Made by a program: the position numbers and the translations under genes. Below the pieces are notes generated by a model. That model had not been told where the DNA came from. It ran no database searches and saw nothing but the letters and a program-made list of their open reading frames with translations. A stretch of 64,000 nucleotides of DNA. Origin: Clavaria fumosa (taxonomy: Eukaryota > Basidiomycota > Agaricomycetes > Agaricales > Clavariaceae). The stretch lies in assembly GCA_951802425.1 (NCBI GenBank), contig OX637798.1:1612001-1676000 (forward strand), read 5' to 3'. Below, piece after piece: positions 54,101 through 64,000 of this stretch (the first letter of the stretch is position 1; every line of letters begins with the position of its first letter).

Positions 54101-55658
54101 GCTTTCTCGAGACGACGGCGACGACAACGGCCTCCGAGCAAAGCCCCGCGAAGCCGGCGTGATTGGCCGGCCGCTCTCTGCATCCAACCCCCAGTCCCCA
54201 GTCCCCGCCGTCGCGCACGCACCGCCTCTCCCCCTCCGCCCCTGTCCTCGTTCCTTCCCGCTCCGCAACGCCAGTGAGCTGGCCCCACCCCGCGAGCACC
54301 ACCACCACCACCACCGCCACCACCGCTGCCGCCACACACCCGTTCTGCGCGCCCAAGACGCAGCACACGCATTTCTAGTTCAGCGCGGTCCCGACGCCGG
54401 TGTTGACGCCCCCGCCACGGGGGGCCGACGCGTACAGCTCCATGTACGAGCCCCTGCCGCGGGTGTGGGACATGCGGAGGCGGGCCCGTGCACCGCTGTA
54501 TTTGTTCCCTTCGGACAGAAGTGCGAGACGCCGCTGCATCCCCGATCCGCGCTCTTCGTCCCCCGAGGTCTTCCGGGGACCAGACAGAGCCCCGATTCAT
54601 ACGTGTGTTCGCTCGCGTCAGTTCTAGGCACGGCGCTCGTGTTTTTTTTTTGTTTGGCAAAGGTGTCTTGATGCAGTTCTGTACCATGTTCAGTAGTGTG
54701 GTCATGCATTCCCTCAAACTATCCTAAAGCGCCTAGCTCTGCCAACTGACGTGCACCCGATAAGTCGTAAGCGATCCCTGCAGAGCCCCGTGTATATTTG
54801 ATGTAGAAAATTGTAGGTTGAAAAAGGGCGTGAAGCCGCTACAGAAGTGGGCGAATAGCAGAACAGCGAGTGCAGAAAGGAAATGAGACCTGCGAGGGGC
54901 TCCATTTTCGCGTCCTGCCAGGCACTGGTTATCGCGCGTACTCAGATGGAGGGGCGACGTAGGGGCTGACTGGGTCCAATCTCATTTTGCAGCAGAGCCA
55001 AGCAGATTGTAAAGATACTTAGCGTGCGTGTGAGGATTAGCAAAAGCATCCGCCTACACAAGTGCCCTGGTTTCAACAATGCTACGATACGGACGACCAC
55101 GAGCAATTTAATTTATATTTTATGATGACATGCTGGTGGGTGCTGTGAAGTGAACAAAATGATTGTATTATTTTTCCGGTGTGCTGTGCCAAACCCCAGA
55201 AACCAACAAACCGGAGTATTGCAAGATAGACAGGGCTCGTAGTTGTCCCATCACAAGCGCGACGAAAGGCGTTGGAGTGGACGTGCAAGACACATCTGCG
55301 GAACCACTGGTGATGCCGGACATGCGCAAATCAAGACCTGGGGACGAAGGGGGATTGAGTTGCCAGTTGAGCGTGGCGCTGAGGATGTCTACGTGGAGTG
55401 GCGGGACGCAGGGCACGGGAGGTCTCGCCGCTGGTATATTGGAAAGATCGGGTGGTGCTTCACAGGCAAGCTGAAGCAGAGAGCGACTGGGCGGCGACGG
55501 CGCGGAGTGCGACAAAGAAGAAGAGCACGGTAAGGAGTACGAGCGTTAGAGGCAGATTGGGCTGCATCATGCCTGCATTGTGGGATGAGAACGTACGGTG
55601 GGTAGTCTGTGCGTTCCTAGCACGCGTCTCGAATCGGCACTGAAATGTTGACTCGCCT
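51121..55658. other. GC-rich interval with decayed coding-like stretches, no intact gene
   Basis: Several plus-strand stretches look like former exons but change frame or meet stops. Near 51535-51760: AAHASLHVLLEP, then ALYRDALRLAVQGVEKKYSE and RLALTPQAPP in other frames. Near 53516-53730: MDPFRAFRDCCSRL, stop, then ALADCYGEFEIRCKDVRVSL. Near 54378-54510: PTPVLTPPPRGADAYSSMYE. I do not recognise the parent genes. 52390-53500 and 54720-55160 show nothing I can support. Confidence 0.4.
55168..55570 (-). pseudogene. Possible small secreted/anchored protein gene, frame unclear
   Basis: MMQPNLPLTLVLLTVLFFF near 55570 looks like a signal peptide or membrane anchor. About 60 bases on, a different frame is open to 55168 (ACEAPPDLSNIPAARPPVPC ... 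SGVWHSTPEK-stop). No convincing splice pair joins them, so this is a frameshifted gene or chance. Confidence 0.25.
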
Positions 55659-58600
55659 CTAGTCTCCACATAATGAGGGTGTGAGGTCGAGGATAATGAC
55701 ACGGCCATCCTGATATCCAAAGCATACTTTTGATTCCCAGCAGGCAACGGATCTGAAATCACGGTATCGCGGAGGTATCCAACAGCATCGTGGAACCTCG
55801 ATGGTGGAGATCCATGTACGTTCATGAGAGATGAAGCAAGGAGTGTGCTGTAGTATCGAGCTCAGATCAGGCAGGGAGTGAACTCGGCGTGTGTCTTCTC
55901 TCGAAATGCGCAAAATGGGTATACCACCTGACCGCCTGTCAATCTCGAGTGTGTGGTCGAATGCGACGCGACTCCAATCGTTCGAAGAGATGGTGATAGA
56001 GTGCACCCAATCCCCCTTGAACATGACCTCTGAGTCGCTGCCCCAGATCCAGACTGTAGATGATTCAAGGCCAGTGGACGTGAGCACGACATGACGCCCG
56101 TCTTTCGAGAAGGCCGCAGAGATCACATCTCCCCAATCTCCCTTTTGAACACCATACAAATCGAGCACACTCTCCAACTCACCAGTCACTGAGTTCCATA
56201 TCCGTACTGTCGCGTCGTCATACTCAGAAACGTCGTCACTATCATCACATGACACAACACGACTTCCATCACTTGAGAATGCCAATGACGTCGCACTATA
56301 TGAATGTCCTTTGAGCACGTGCTTCAAGTCGCCAGTCACCGAGTCCCACATCCGTATGAACCCGTTGGAAAAGCCAGCCATGATGCAGCTTCCATCATTT
56401 GAGAGGGCCATGGTATAGATGAAGATAGGGTGTGATTTATCAACCGCTCGTGTCAACTCGTGCTTCAACCCAGTCACCACATTGCGGACCCATATTGTGT
56501 CGTAGTCTTCCACCCAAGACACGACACTTCCACCACTCGACAAAGCCACAGAGTGCACATCTTTTGCACCTCGTCCCATGAATGTGTCTTCCAACGTGCC
56601 CGTCACTGCATCCCAGATTCGTTCTTCCCCGTCCCATGACACAGATGCGACATGCCTTCCATCACCCGAGAAAGCCAAAGATGTCACCTTTGATGAATGC
56701 CCTTGGATTAAGCTCGCTGACTTGTCCGTCACCGAGTTGGAGATCGGTATAGACCTAGATATGGCACGGCTTCCACTGCTCGAGGAGGCCCAATCTGAAT
56801 GTCCTGGGGACATACCCTCCAACTCGCTAGTCACCACATTCCAGATCCGGACTGTCCCATCAATTGACCCAGATATAACATAGCTTCCATCGCTCGAAAA
56901 GGCGACGCAGGTCACAAAGCTTGAATGTCCTTTGAGCACACCCATTGACTCGCCTGTCATTGAGTTCCATATCTGAACTGTTGAATCGACTGACCCAGAC
57001 ACAACACGACTTCCATCGCTCGAAAAGGCGACACACCTCACCCGATCTGAATGTCCCTCGAGTACACCCTCCCGCTCGCCCGTCATCAAGTTCCAGATCT
57101 GAACTCTCCCGTCATGCAACCCAGACACGACACGATTTCCATCGCTTGAGAGAGCCACGGAGGTGAACCTTTCCTCACCAGCCTGGAGAACGTACTCCAG
57201 CACACCAGGTATGGCATTCAAGGTCCGAACTGTTCCATCATATGAACAAGACATGACATGACTTCCATCGCTTGAGAATGCCACGGAGGCAATCTGTTCC
57301 CATCCCTTGAGTATGCACTCCAACTCGCCAGTTACCGCATTCCAGATCCGGACTGTGTTGTCGTCCGACCAGGACACGACACGACTTCCATTGCTTGAGA
57401 ACGCCATGCAGGTCACATAGCTTTCATGTCCCTTGAGCACATGCTCCAACTCGCCAGTCATCACATTCCAGATCCGGACCATCGTGTCGACAGAGCTACT
57501 CACGATGCGACTCCCATCGTTCGATAAGGCTATAGAGGTCACCCGGATAAGTCCCTCGAGCGTGCCGTCTAGTTCACCTGTCACAGCATTCCAGATCCGA
57601 ATTACATTGTAGTGACTTGTCACAATGCGGCGGTCATCCTTCGATAACACCATGCAGTCTACTGAATAGCCGCAATGCATGACTTTCTCGCATTTGTCCC
57701 AGAAAGTATTTTGCAGCCCTAGGACAACATTGGGTAGGCAAGACCTCCGAGCGTAGTGGTCACGAAGCGCTGATTTCATCGGTATCCACACTAATGCTGA
57801 ATGGTACGTTTCAAGACAATAATCCTTGATGATGTCGAAGTTCTCAAGGACGAGCCGGCGGGCATCCGTCGTCAGATCCTGAGGCTAGTTGATCAATATT
57901 GATCATTCGGAGAGTAGAAATCACAAACCGGTTGATGTTCTTCCATCTTTTGTAACGACTCAATTGCAGAATTCAGATTTCCCAAAAGACTAAGACATTC
58001 GAGCCAATGCAGCAAATGACCACTCAAAAAGCCATTCAATAGAGAGTGAATGTCTTCTATATCAATATCCTTAGTTTGGATATGCGAGGCCCAGTATTGG
58101 CAGGCATAAGCCAGACCATTTGAGATGTGTCGAGTGATTGTGTCTGACATCAGTGTCTTATTTGCAGGTCGTCCATCCAGGTGACAAATATTCTCTCGGA
58201 GAGAAGAGTTCATGAGTCGGAGACATTGGATTGTGAGGGTCTGATGCGACGTCGAGCGATCAAGGTACAGATCAGGACGACAACGTCTAGGATCTGTGAG
58301 AAAGTCGGGGAAAGATGCATGGAATACAGACACAACGCCATCGGATGTTGGCGGTACAGAGATTACGGAGTGCAACGAGGTCAGGGCTGTCTTGACACTC
58401 TCCATGTCTAATTCCAGCAGAGTTGCAAGGCCACAGACAGTCAACGGATTTTTGACATTGATGATTGTCTCGAGGACACGGCGAACATTGTACCCCTCAG
58501 AGGGCTCCAAATTGTCATATGCACGATCCAGTATTGTCGTGTACAAGTCGTCAAGATTCTTGGTCCTTGCAGTAGATTCTGGCGCAGGGTCCGAATTGAT

Positions 58601-60486
58601 AATACGAGTGAGCCGCATCCGGGGACTAGCGTTAAGCTGCCCAATGTACCGAACACTTGTTGCAGCAAAGATGAACAGTCCATCCGCTCGCTGTACAAGC
58701 TTGTTGACCTCATCCTCTGGCGGCCAACCTTGCTCATAATCGAAAATCCTAGCAATACAAGATAGACTATCTTCCGTGTACAATCGAATGTCAGTTTGTA
58801 CGAGATCCTTGTTGATGTCATGGAGGTGTAGGGTAGAGCGTAATTCGGGAGCCCAAGACATGATAGTCTTGAGAATTAGTGGCTCTGGTCTGCTAGTAAT
58901 GAAGATTTTGAGAGGGAGATGGCGTGCATGATCGAAGAGAATCCCGAGGACACTTCGAATAGCGCCGTCATCCTTGCATTCATCCAAAGCATCAATGACA
59001 ACAACAAGTGTTTTGTCAATCCTTTCCATCGCCATTCGAACGGGCTCCAGAATGAGCTCTGTGAACTGCCGAGTAAGAGAGACTGATGGATCTCTCTTCA
59101 AAACCTCCAAGAGCATGACAGCAACAGCTTCGCGAGATCGAGCAAGCTCATAAGCAATGGTTGGGAAAATGCGTCCGACATCGTTGCAATCGGATCGTGA
59201 ACGAGAGCAGAAGAAACTAGCTCCGAGGATACCATCATCGTGTAGCTGCTCGCAGAAGCTATAGGCGATAGTCGTTTTTCCTGTTCCAGCCATGCCATTC
59301 ATCCAGTAGATGTTCGGGCCTGTGGTATCATGGGCCCATGTCCTGAGACCCTCCAGGACATCTTTACGAGTCCCTGTCGTGCACGCGCCACGTTGAAGAA
59401 ATTCAGGTGATCCAGAGAATACTGTATCCGAGTCGTATTTGGCGGCTTCTGCTCGTCGTAATTTTTGAAATAGAACACTCTGTATATCACGCTTTAGAGA
59501 CAGATACACCCTTTGAGAAGAACGTAAGACGTACCGAGAGTATGTCTTCGGTATTACGTTCTGTGCTTAAGCCCACATCGGTCTAGAGCTAATTTCAGTC
59601 TGTGCATTTGGACTCCGCTAAGTTTTCTTACCTGGAAACTATCAAAAAGGTTGGCAATTGTACGAAACGAGGCTTCAATATACCCAGCATCCCTCGATCC
59701 CTCAGCAAGGCGTCTTATAAGTCCATGGCCTGCTCTACTCTGAATAGCCTTCGTTTGCTGATTGATCGCTCTGCACGACCCAGAATCAATAAAGCATGTA
59801 CAAGAACCCAATCGCCTCTACACACCTCACGAAATTGTCAAGGCGATGACGAAATCGAGATGAGTTTGATTCGCTGCTATGCTGCTCGATCATGATGATG
59901 AAAGCCTGAAGCTTGCGATCCATTTCGGCGAATTCCTCCTTGTTTTGAATTGCTCGCTGTGTAATTAACAATGTCAGAGAACACTGCATCGATCAGAAAT
60001 TGGGGGCTTGCGTACGTCCACGACCTCCATACAAGCGAGCAATCCGCCAACAGCTGCTCTCAAGGGAGGAAACGCACCCGCGCATTCCTTGAGAGTTTTC
60101 AGAGCAGTCTTGAACCCTTCAAACGCCACCGCACTCGCCTCCTTGACCGTTTGGAGGCTCTTCGGGGCTGCGGGTGACTTAGTCGAGCCAACTATTGTCG
60201 CATAGTAATTTGAATCAGTCGACTCAGAAGTTAGGTTGACGTCTGACGTGAGCACAGGGAGGGCGTTTGCTGGGGCGTCAGCAGCGACAGATGGGTGTTG
60301 AGTTGTGGGCGCTGCAGGAGATGTGACGATTGCATCGATAGAGTGTGGGCCAGGCGGAATAGCAGGGAATGTCTGCGTAGACTCGGACGGCAGAGAACGT
60401 TCCTTCGATGAATTTGCGATTCCCCTGGCCCGTTTAAAAACGGTGTTGAAGTTGAAATGTTTAGGTATCTCTGGTCGCTTCGACAT
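55659..60486 (-). CDS. NLR-type protein: NACHT ATPase with WD40 repeats (HET-E-like), 1532 aa
   Basis: Five exons: 60486-60016, 59956-59826, 59770-59632, 59560-57929, 57884-55659; introns 44-71 nt; frame kept end to end. N-terminal helical region to about residue 290; NACHT with Walker A NGMAGTGKTT near 336-344 and Walker B LVVVIDALDEC near 433-441; winged/helical part with VRRVLETIINVKNPLTVCGL; linker TTDARRLVLENFDIIKDY and SALVWIPMKSALRDHYARR; then about a dozen WD40 repeats (DGSRVVSGSVDSTVQIWN type). NACHT-WD40 proteins control heterokaryon incompatibility in fungi; no HET or other known effector domain is visible at the N-terminus. WD repeats are diverged here, not homogenised. Confidence 0.92.
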
Positions 60487-60604
60487 CGAGGTTCGGGTGA
60501 ATGCTGGTAAGACCGGCGCTTGTCATGTTGTCCATGGTTGATGCACTCGCACAGCCCTACGGGCGTCAGCGTCACATCACGCGACTTGGACAGAGCCACC
60601 AAGC
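60487..60604. promoter_or_regulatory. Short gap between the NACHT-WD40 gene and the LINE
   Basis: Only 118 bp separate the start codon of the NACHT-WD40 gene (minus) from ORF1 of the LINE (plus). The LINE 5' UTR is therefore very short or the element landed in the gene's promoter. Confidence 0.5.
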
Positions 60605-62350
60605 ATGCCAGTCGCGGCTAGAAGCAAGCTACGCAGCAAGACTTCAACCTTGGCAGCAAGAAGCAGCCCGATTCACTCCCAAGAACTCCAAGATACCCCA
60701 GACCCACCCCAAAACCCCACAAGCAAAATACCACCAAAACAGCAAGACGAGACTAGCGTCGACGCAAACCCGACCAAAACACCAACCACCGGAGAACATG
60801 CATCCATTCCCTCACCGGAACCCATTGCTCCCATCCAAAACCCCCCCAAACTAACACCCGCTATCCCAAGCCCATCCCCTATCATACCGTCTCCCCCCGC
60901 ACCGGCTCTCTTACCGACCCCACACAGAAACCAACCAACACCCCCACCACCAGCTTCTCCCAGCCCCTCGCCACCTATGCTCTCGCCTTCTCTCCCCCCC
61001 ATCCCTCCATCCCCCAGCCAACACGTACCAAACTGGCTGGACAAAGCGCTCGGATCAGCACACTTCCTATGGGATCTCGTACCCACTAACCTACCTCCCA
61101 TTACCAACTCGATCAACACGCAACTCACCGTAACAAAAATGGAAGAACTTCGATCAACTCTTGAAAGCATCATCCGCAATATCAATGCCGCACTCACCGG
61201 ACAAACCACCATCAACACCAAAGACAAAGCCAACCACGACGAAATCCTCGACGCCATACGAGACGTCTCTAACAGACTCCGCACCCAGGAAAAATCCCTC
61301 AGCAAGTTCAACAATGCGATATTTGCAACCAACCCAGCCCAAACCAACAGCCGAGAAACAGAACTCCGCAACCTGACCTATTCTCAAGCTGCTGCTAAGC
61401 ACCTACCTCCCCGTCAAAAACAAAATGACAACCGAACTAACCCAGCCCCCTCCCCTCCCCCCAAGTGCTCCATCAGATATGTAGTGCGATTCAAAGGACA
61501 TCCCCCCCCCATAGAAAAGCGACTCAGCAACGAACAAGCAACGAACGCGATCAACGCACGTCTCAGTCAATGCCCGGATACAAAAGGGAAAGTAACAGCC
61601 ATAGCCACCGAGGGCCGCCCTAATGGCAACTATGTGGTCACCCTATCCGAACTTTCGTGCCCAATCCTCGCAGACAAACACAAAAACCTTATCACAGAAG
61701 CACTCGCCTCCGACCAACCATACGCGATCGTAACGAAAGACCAGCCATGGGCAAAAGTCGTCTTACACAACATACCCAGACTAGATGACCAGAGAAACCC
61801 ACGCACGATTGAAAGCCTTCTCGACGCCATCCGAGTCAACCCCATACTAACAGGAGTCCACATCGCACAGGCCCCCAGATGGATCCAAACGGAAACGGCT
61901 CTCCAGGAAAAGAGGGCCGCAGCGGTATCATTCGCATTCATTGACCCCCCCACTACCATCCTACCAAGTCTACTCAAGGAACCCTTTTACATGTTCGGCT
62001 CAATGGTAAGGATCGAACGATGGAAAGAAAAAGCCAAACTGACCCAGTGCCGAAAATGTTGGAAACTCAGCCACAGTACAAAGCAATGTCCCGCCCTCGT
62101 ACAGCGATGCAGAAAGTGCGGTAAGCCTGGGACAGAAGACCAACACCCACAGCACTGCGAGGAGTGCAAACGCTCCCCCGAACCGAGCCCCGCTTGCAGC
62201 CACCAAAGCTGCCCGAATTGCCACGAAAACAGCCATTGCGCAGATGACCCAAACTGCCCCAAGAGACAAGCTCTAATATCTGCACTTACCCCCCCAGGCC
62301 CCCCAGGCCACCCTATCCCACCCACATCAAAGGGTAAAGCGCCATGCTAA
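60605..62350 (+). CDS. LINE ORF1 (gag-like nucleic-acid-binding protein), 581 aa
   Basis: ATG 60605 (MPVAARSKLRSK). Pro/Ser-rich N-terminal third; coiled-coil segment (MEELRSTLESIIRNINAAL) near residue 180; RNA-recognition-like middle; C-terminal knuckles CRKCWKLSHSTKQC, CRKCGKPG and CPNCHENSHC. It packages element RNA for target-primed reverse transcription. The stop overlaps the ORF2 start as ATGCTAA (62344-62350). Confidence 0.88.
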   Translation: MPVAARSKLRSKTSTLAARSSPIHSQELQDTPDPPQNPTSKIPPKQQDETSVDANPTKTPTTGEHASIPSPEPIAPIQNPPKLTPAIPSPSPIIPSPPAPALLPTPHRNQPTPPPPASPSPSPPMLSPSLPPIPPSPSQHVPNWLDKALGSAHFLWDLVPTNLPPITNSINTQLTVTKMEELRSTLESIIRNINAALTGQTTINTKDKANHDEILDAIRDVSNRLRTQEKSLSKFNNAIFATNPAQTNSRETELRNLTYSQAAAKHLPPRQKQNDNRTNPAPSPPPKCSIRYVVRFKGHPPPIEKRLSNEQATNAINARLSQCPDTKGKVTAIATEGRPNGNYVVTLSELSCPILADKHKNLITEALASDQPYAIVTKDQPWAKVVLHNIPRLDDQRNPRTIESLLDAIRVNPILTGVHIAQAPRWIQTETALQEKRAAAVSFAFIDPPTTILPSLLKEPFYMFGSMVRIERWKEKAKLTQCRKCWKLSHSTKQCPALVQRCRKCGKPGTEDQHPQHCEECKRSPEPSPACSHQSCPNCHENSHCADDPNCPKRQALISALTPPGPPGHPIPPTSKGKAPC

Positions 62351-64000
62351 GTGATCCAAACACAACCATCTCTGTCTTCTGCAACAACGTCCACAGATCA
62401 AACCACATCACACACACCATTCTACAAGACCAAGCCAGCCCCAAATCCAAAACTGACATAATCATTATCACAGAACCCTGGATCGGAACCATACGAGCCC
62501 AAACGCAAGAAAAAGGCACTGTTAATCATCCAGACTGGACCTGTATCGCACCAAATGATGTCCAGAACGCCGACGTCGTCATATACTATCGGAAAAACGC
62601 ACGATTCAGAGTCACTCCCCTCCCCCGCTGCTCACAGAATACTAAACACACCTTACACACGCAGATTAACATAGGAGACAATTTTTCGGTGATACTCATG
62701 GCTATATACAACTCCCCTTCCACATTCAATGCTACCACCCAAATACAAAGAGAACCCGACCCGGAAGAAGAACCCATCATCCTATGCGGCGACTTCAACC
62801 TTCACTCCCCAGACTGGGATTCAACTGTTCATCACACCGATGAGAGAACAAACACCTTTCAAGACTGGCTCGACCGAAACAAATTCCAAGTACTCAACCC
62901 ACATTTCATGGAACAAAATTCCAGTACTCCAAAGTGGATGACCTCGTCATCGCAAACATCAAAGTTTTCGAGAGCTACAATATCAGCCCAATATGAGTGA
63001 TAACTGATAAACATTATGCGTCTGATCACTATCCTATCATGTTTGACATTTTCACGTACACAGAAACCCAGACACCTGACCCCCACCACTCATTAAATGA
63101 AAAATACAAAGAACTCTGGACGACAACGATTTCCCCCACCCTAATGAACCTCTACGAACTAGCTCCCACACACGCAATGCCGCAAACCCTTGACGAACTC
63201 AGCAAGAACATAATAGACACAATCTCCCACACCACCTGCCAAATGATGCCCGAAGCACGCCCCCACTCCCACCATGCCAAACACTGGTGGAACGACGATC
63301 TCACCAAAACGATCACGCAACTCCGAAAACTCAGCAAAGTAATAAAAAGGTCTCACAATCCCATACTAACGCAACAGTACAAACGCACGCAAGCAGCCTT
63401 CCGCGGCAAGGTAAGACACGCCAAGAGAGAATGGGCTACAGAGCGACTAGAAGGCGCCACTTCCAAAACTGTATGGGACTTCACTAAATGGTACAAACAT
63501 GACAGAAAGCGATATCGCCCCCTCTACTCAAGCCCATCCAACGTACCGGCTGCGACAGATCAAGAACGTGCACATACCTTTGTACAACAATTCTTCCCAG
63601 ACCCACCCCCAGTCATACCCTATACACCTACTGACGAACCATGCCCAGAACACCCATTCTTCCCACTCACTTATTCAGAGCTAGAACATGCCATCCGACA
63701 CCAAAGAAAGGACATGGCCCCAGGACCATCCAAAATAAACTACACAGCGATCCGATGGACCTGGGAAACCGCCCCCGACCTGATTTTCTACCTTTACTCC
63801 AAATGCGTCGAGATTGGACACTACCCCAGTCCCTTCAAAAAGTCAAACACAACCGTAGTCCCCAAACTGAAAAAACCTGACTACAGTGTCCCTTCCACAT
63901 ACCGTCCTATACAACTAATTGAATGTTTAGGAAAGATTCTAGACAAAGTCATAGCATGCAGGGTACAGTACGAAGTCACCGCAAATGACCTAGTCTCACA
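62344..64000 (+). pseudogene. LINE ORF2 (endonuclease-reverse transcriptase), frameshifted, runs off the window
   Basis: Starts ATG 62344 (MLSDPNTTISVFCNN). Endonuclease marks: DIIIITEPWIG, ILCGDFNLHSPDWDS, then in a shifted frame KVDDLVIANIKV and ASDHYPIMFDI. A one-base shift occurs at about 62905-62935, and a TGA follows NISPI near 62996. RT begins with MAPGPSKINYTAIRW and VVPKLKKPDYSVPSTYRPIQ near 63715-63915. Confidence 0.85.

Larger units (their letters stand above)
60605..64000 (+). mobile_element. Tad-like non-LTR retrotransposon (LINE), 5' part
   Basis: Two frames: a gag-like ORF1 with CCHC knuckles and an ORF2 with apurinic-type endonuclease followed by reverse transcriptase, continuing past the window edge. 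The combination is that of fungal Tad-type LINEs. The 3' end and any poly-A tail are not in the window. Confidence 0.88.

Noticed and set aside
53573..54368. Overlapping 234- and 248-codon frames on opposite strands
   Set aside because: Arg/Pro/Ala-rich translations typical of GC-rich DNA read out of frame; no domain.

Overview
The window is nuclear DNA of a filamentous basidiomycete, most likely a mushroom-forming Agaricomycete. The evidence is the very short introns (about 45-70 nt), the transposon families (chromovirus-type Ty3/gypsy, KDZ and Plavaka-like DNA transposons, a Tad-like LINE) and two fungal NLR genes (NACHT-WD40 and NB-ARC-TPR). No housekeeping gene is intact. It reads as a transposon graveyard with some young elements and a pair of immune-type genes at the right.

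Layout. 1-3550: a large palindrome, low-complexity and minisatellite DNA, and a broken fragment of an RPL4-chaperone (ACL4-like) gene. 3551-9144: gypsy element TE1 with an open 1475-codon Gag-Pol. 9145-15655: a decayed copy of a second gypsy family, TE2 (+). 15656-17491: an inverted 5' fragment of TE1. 17731-44081: an old gypsy element TE3 (minus strand, 5-bp duplication AAAAT), itself split by a complete young TE2 (25606-35500, LTRs with one mismatch seen) and by a complete KDZ DNA transposon (36257-43845, 335-bp terminal inverted repeats, 8-bp duplication TTCAAAAG). The KDZ transposase intron carries a 683-bp palindromic MITE. TE3 sits in an intron of yet another transposon-like gene. 44485-45650: a 54-bp AT-rich minisatellite. 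45745-47091: Plavaka-like and Ty1/copia remnants. 47113-51120: NB-ARC-TPR gene. 51121-55658: GC-rich DNA with only broken coding-like stretches. 55659-60486: NACHT-WD40 gene of 1532 codons. 60605-64000: 5' part of a LINE that runs off the window.

How the parts work together. Splice models that stay in frame from start to stop were built by hand for six genes. Three of them form the cargo of the KDZ transposon: a 10-exon transposase, a small protein with two RNase H1 N-terminal (viroplasmin) domains, and a 434-aa accessory protein sharing a 120-bp divergent promoter with it. One comes in two copies: a five-exon gene lying antisense between pol and the 3' LTR of TE2, encoding a coiled-coil protein with a C-X2-C-X6-C-X7-C-X2-C-X6-C cluster (the Zn(II)2Cys6 spacing). 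Its splice sites and frame are kept even in the TE2 copy whose pol is dead. The last two are the NLR genes. Decay is dominated by transitions, repeatedly CGA to TGA and CGG to TGG, which points to 5-methylcytosine deamination.
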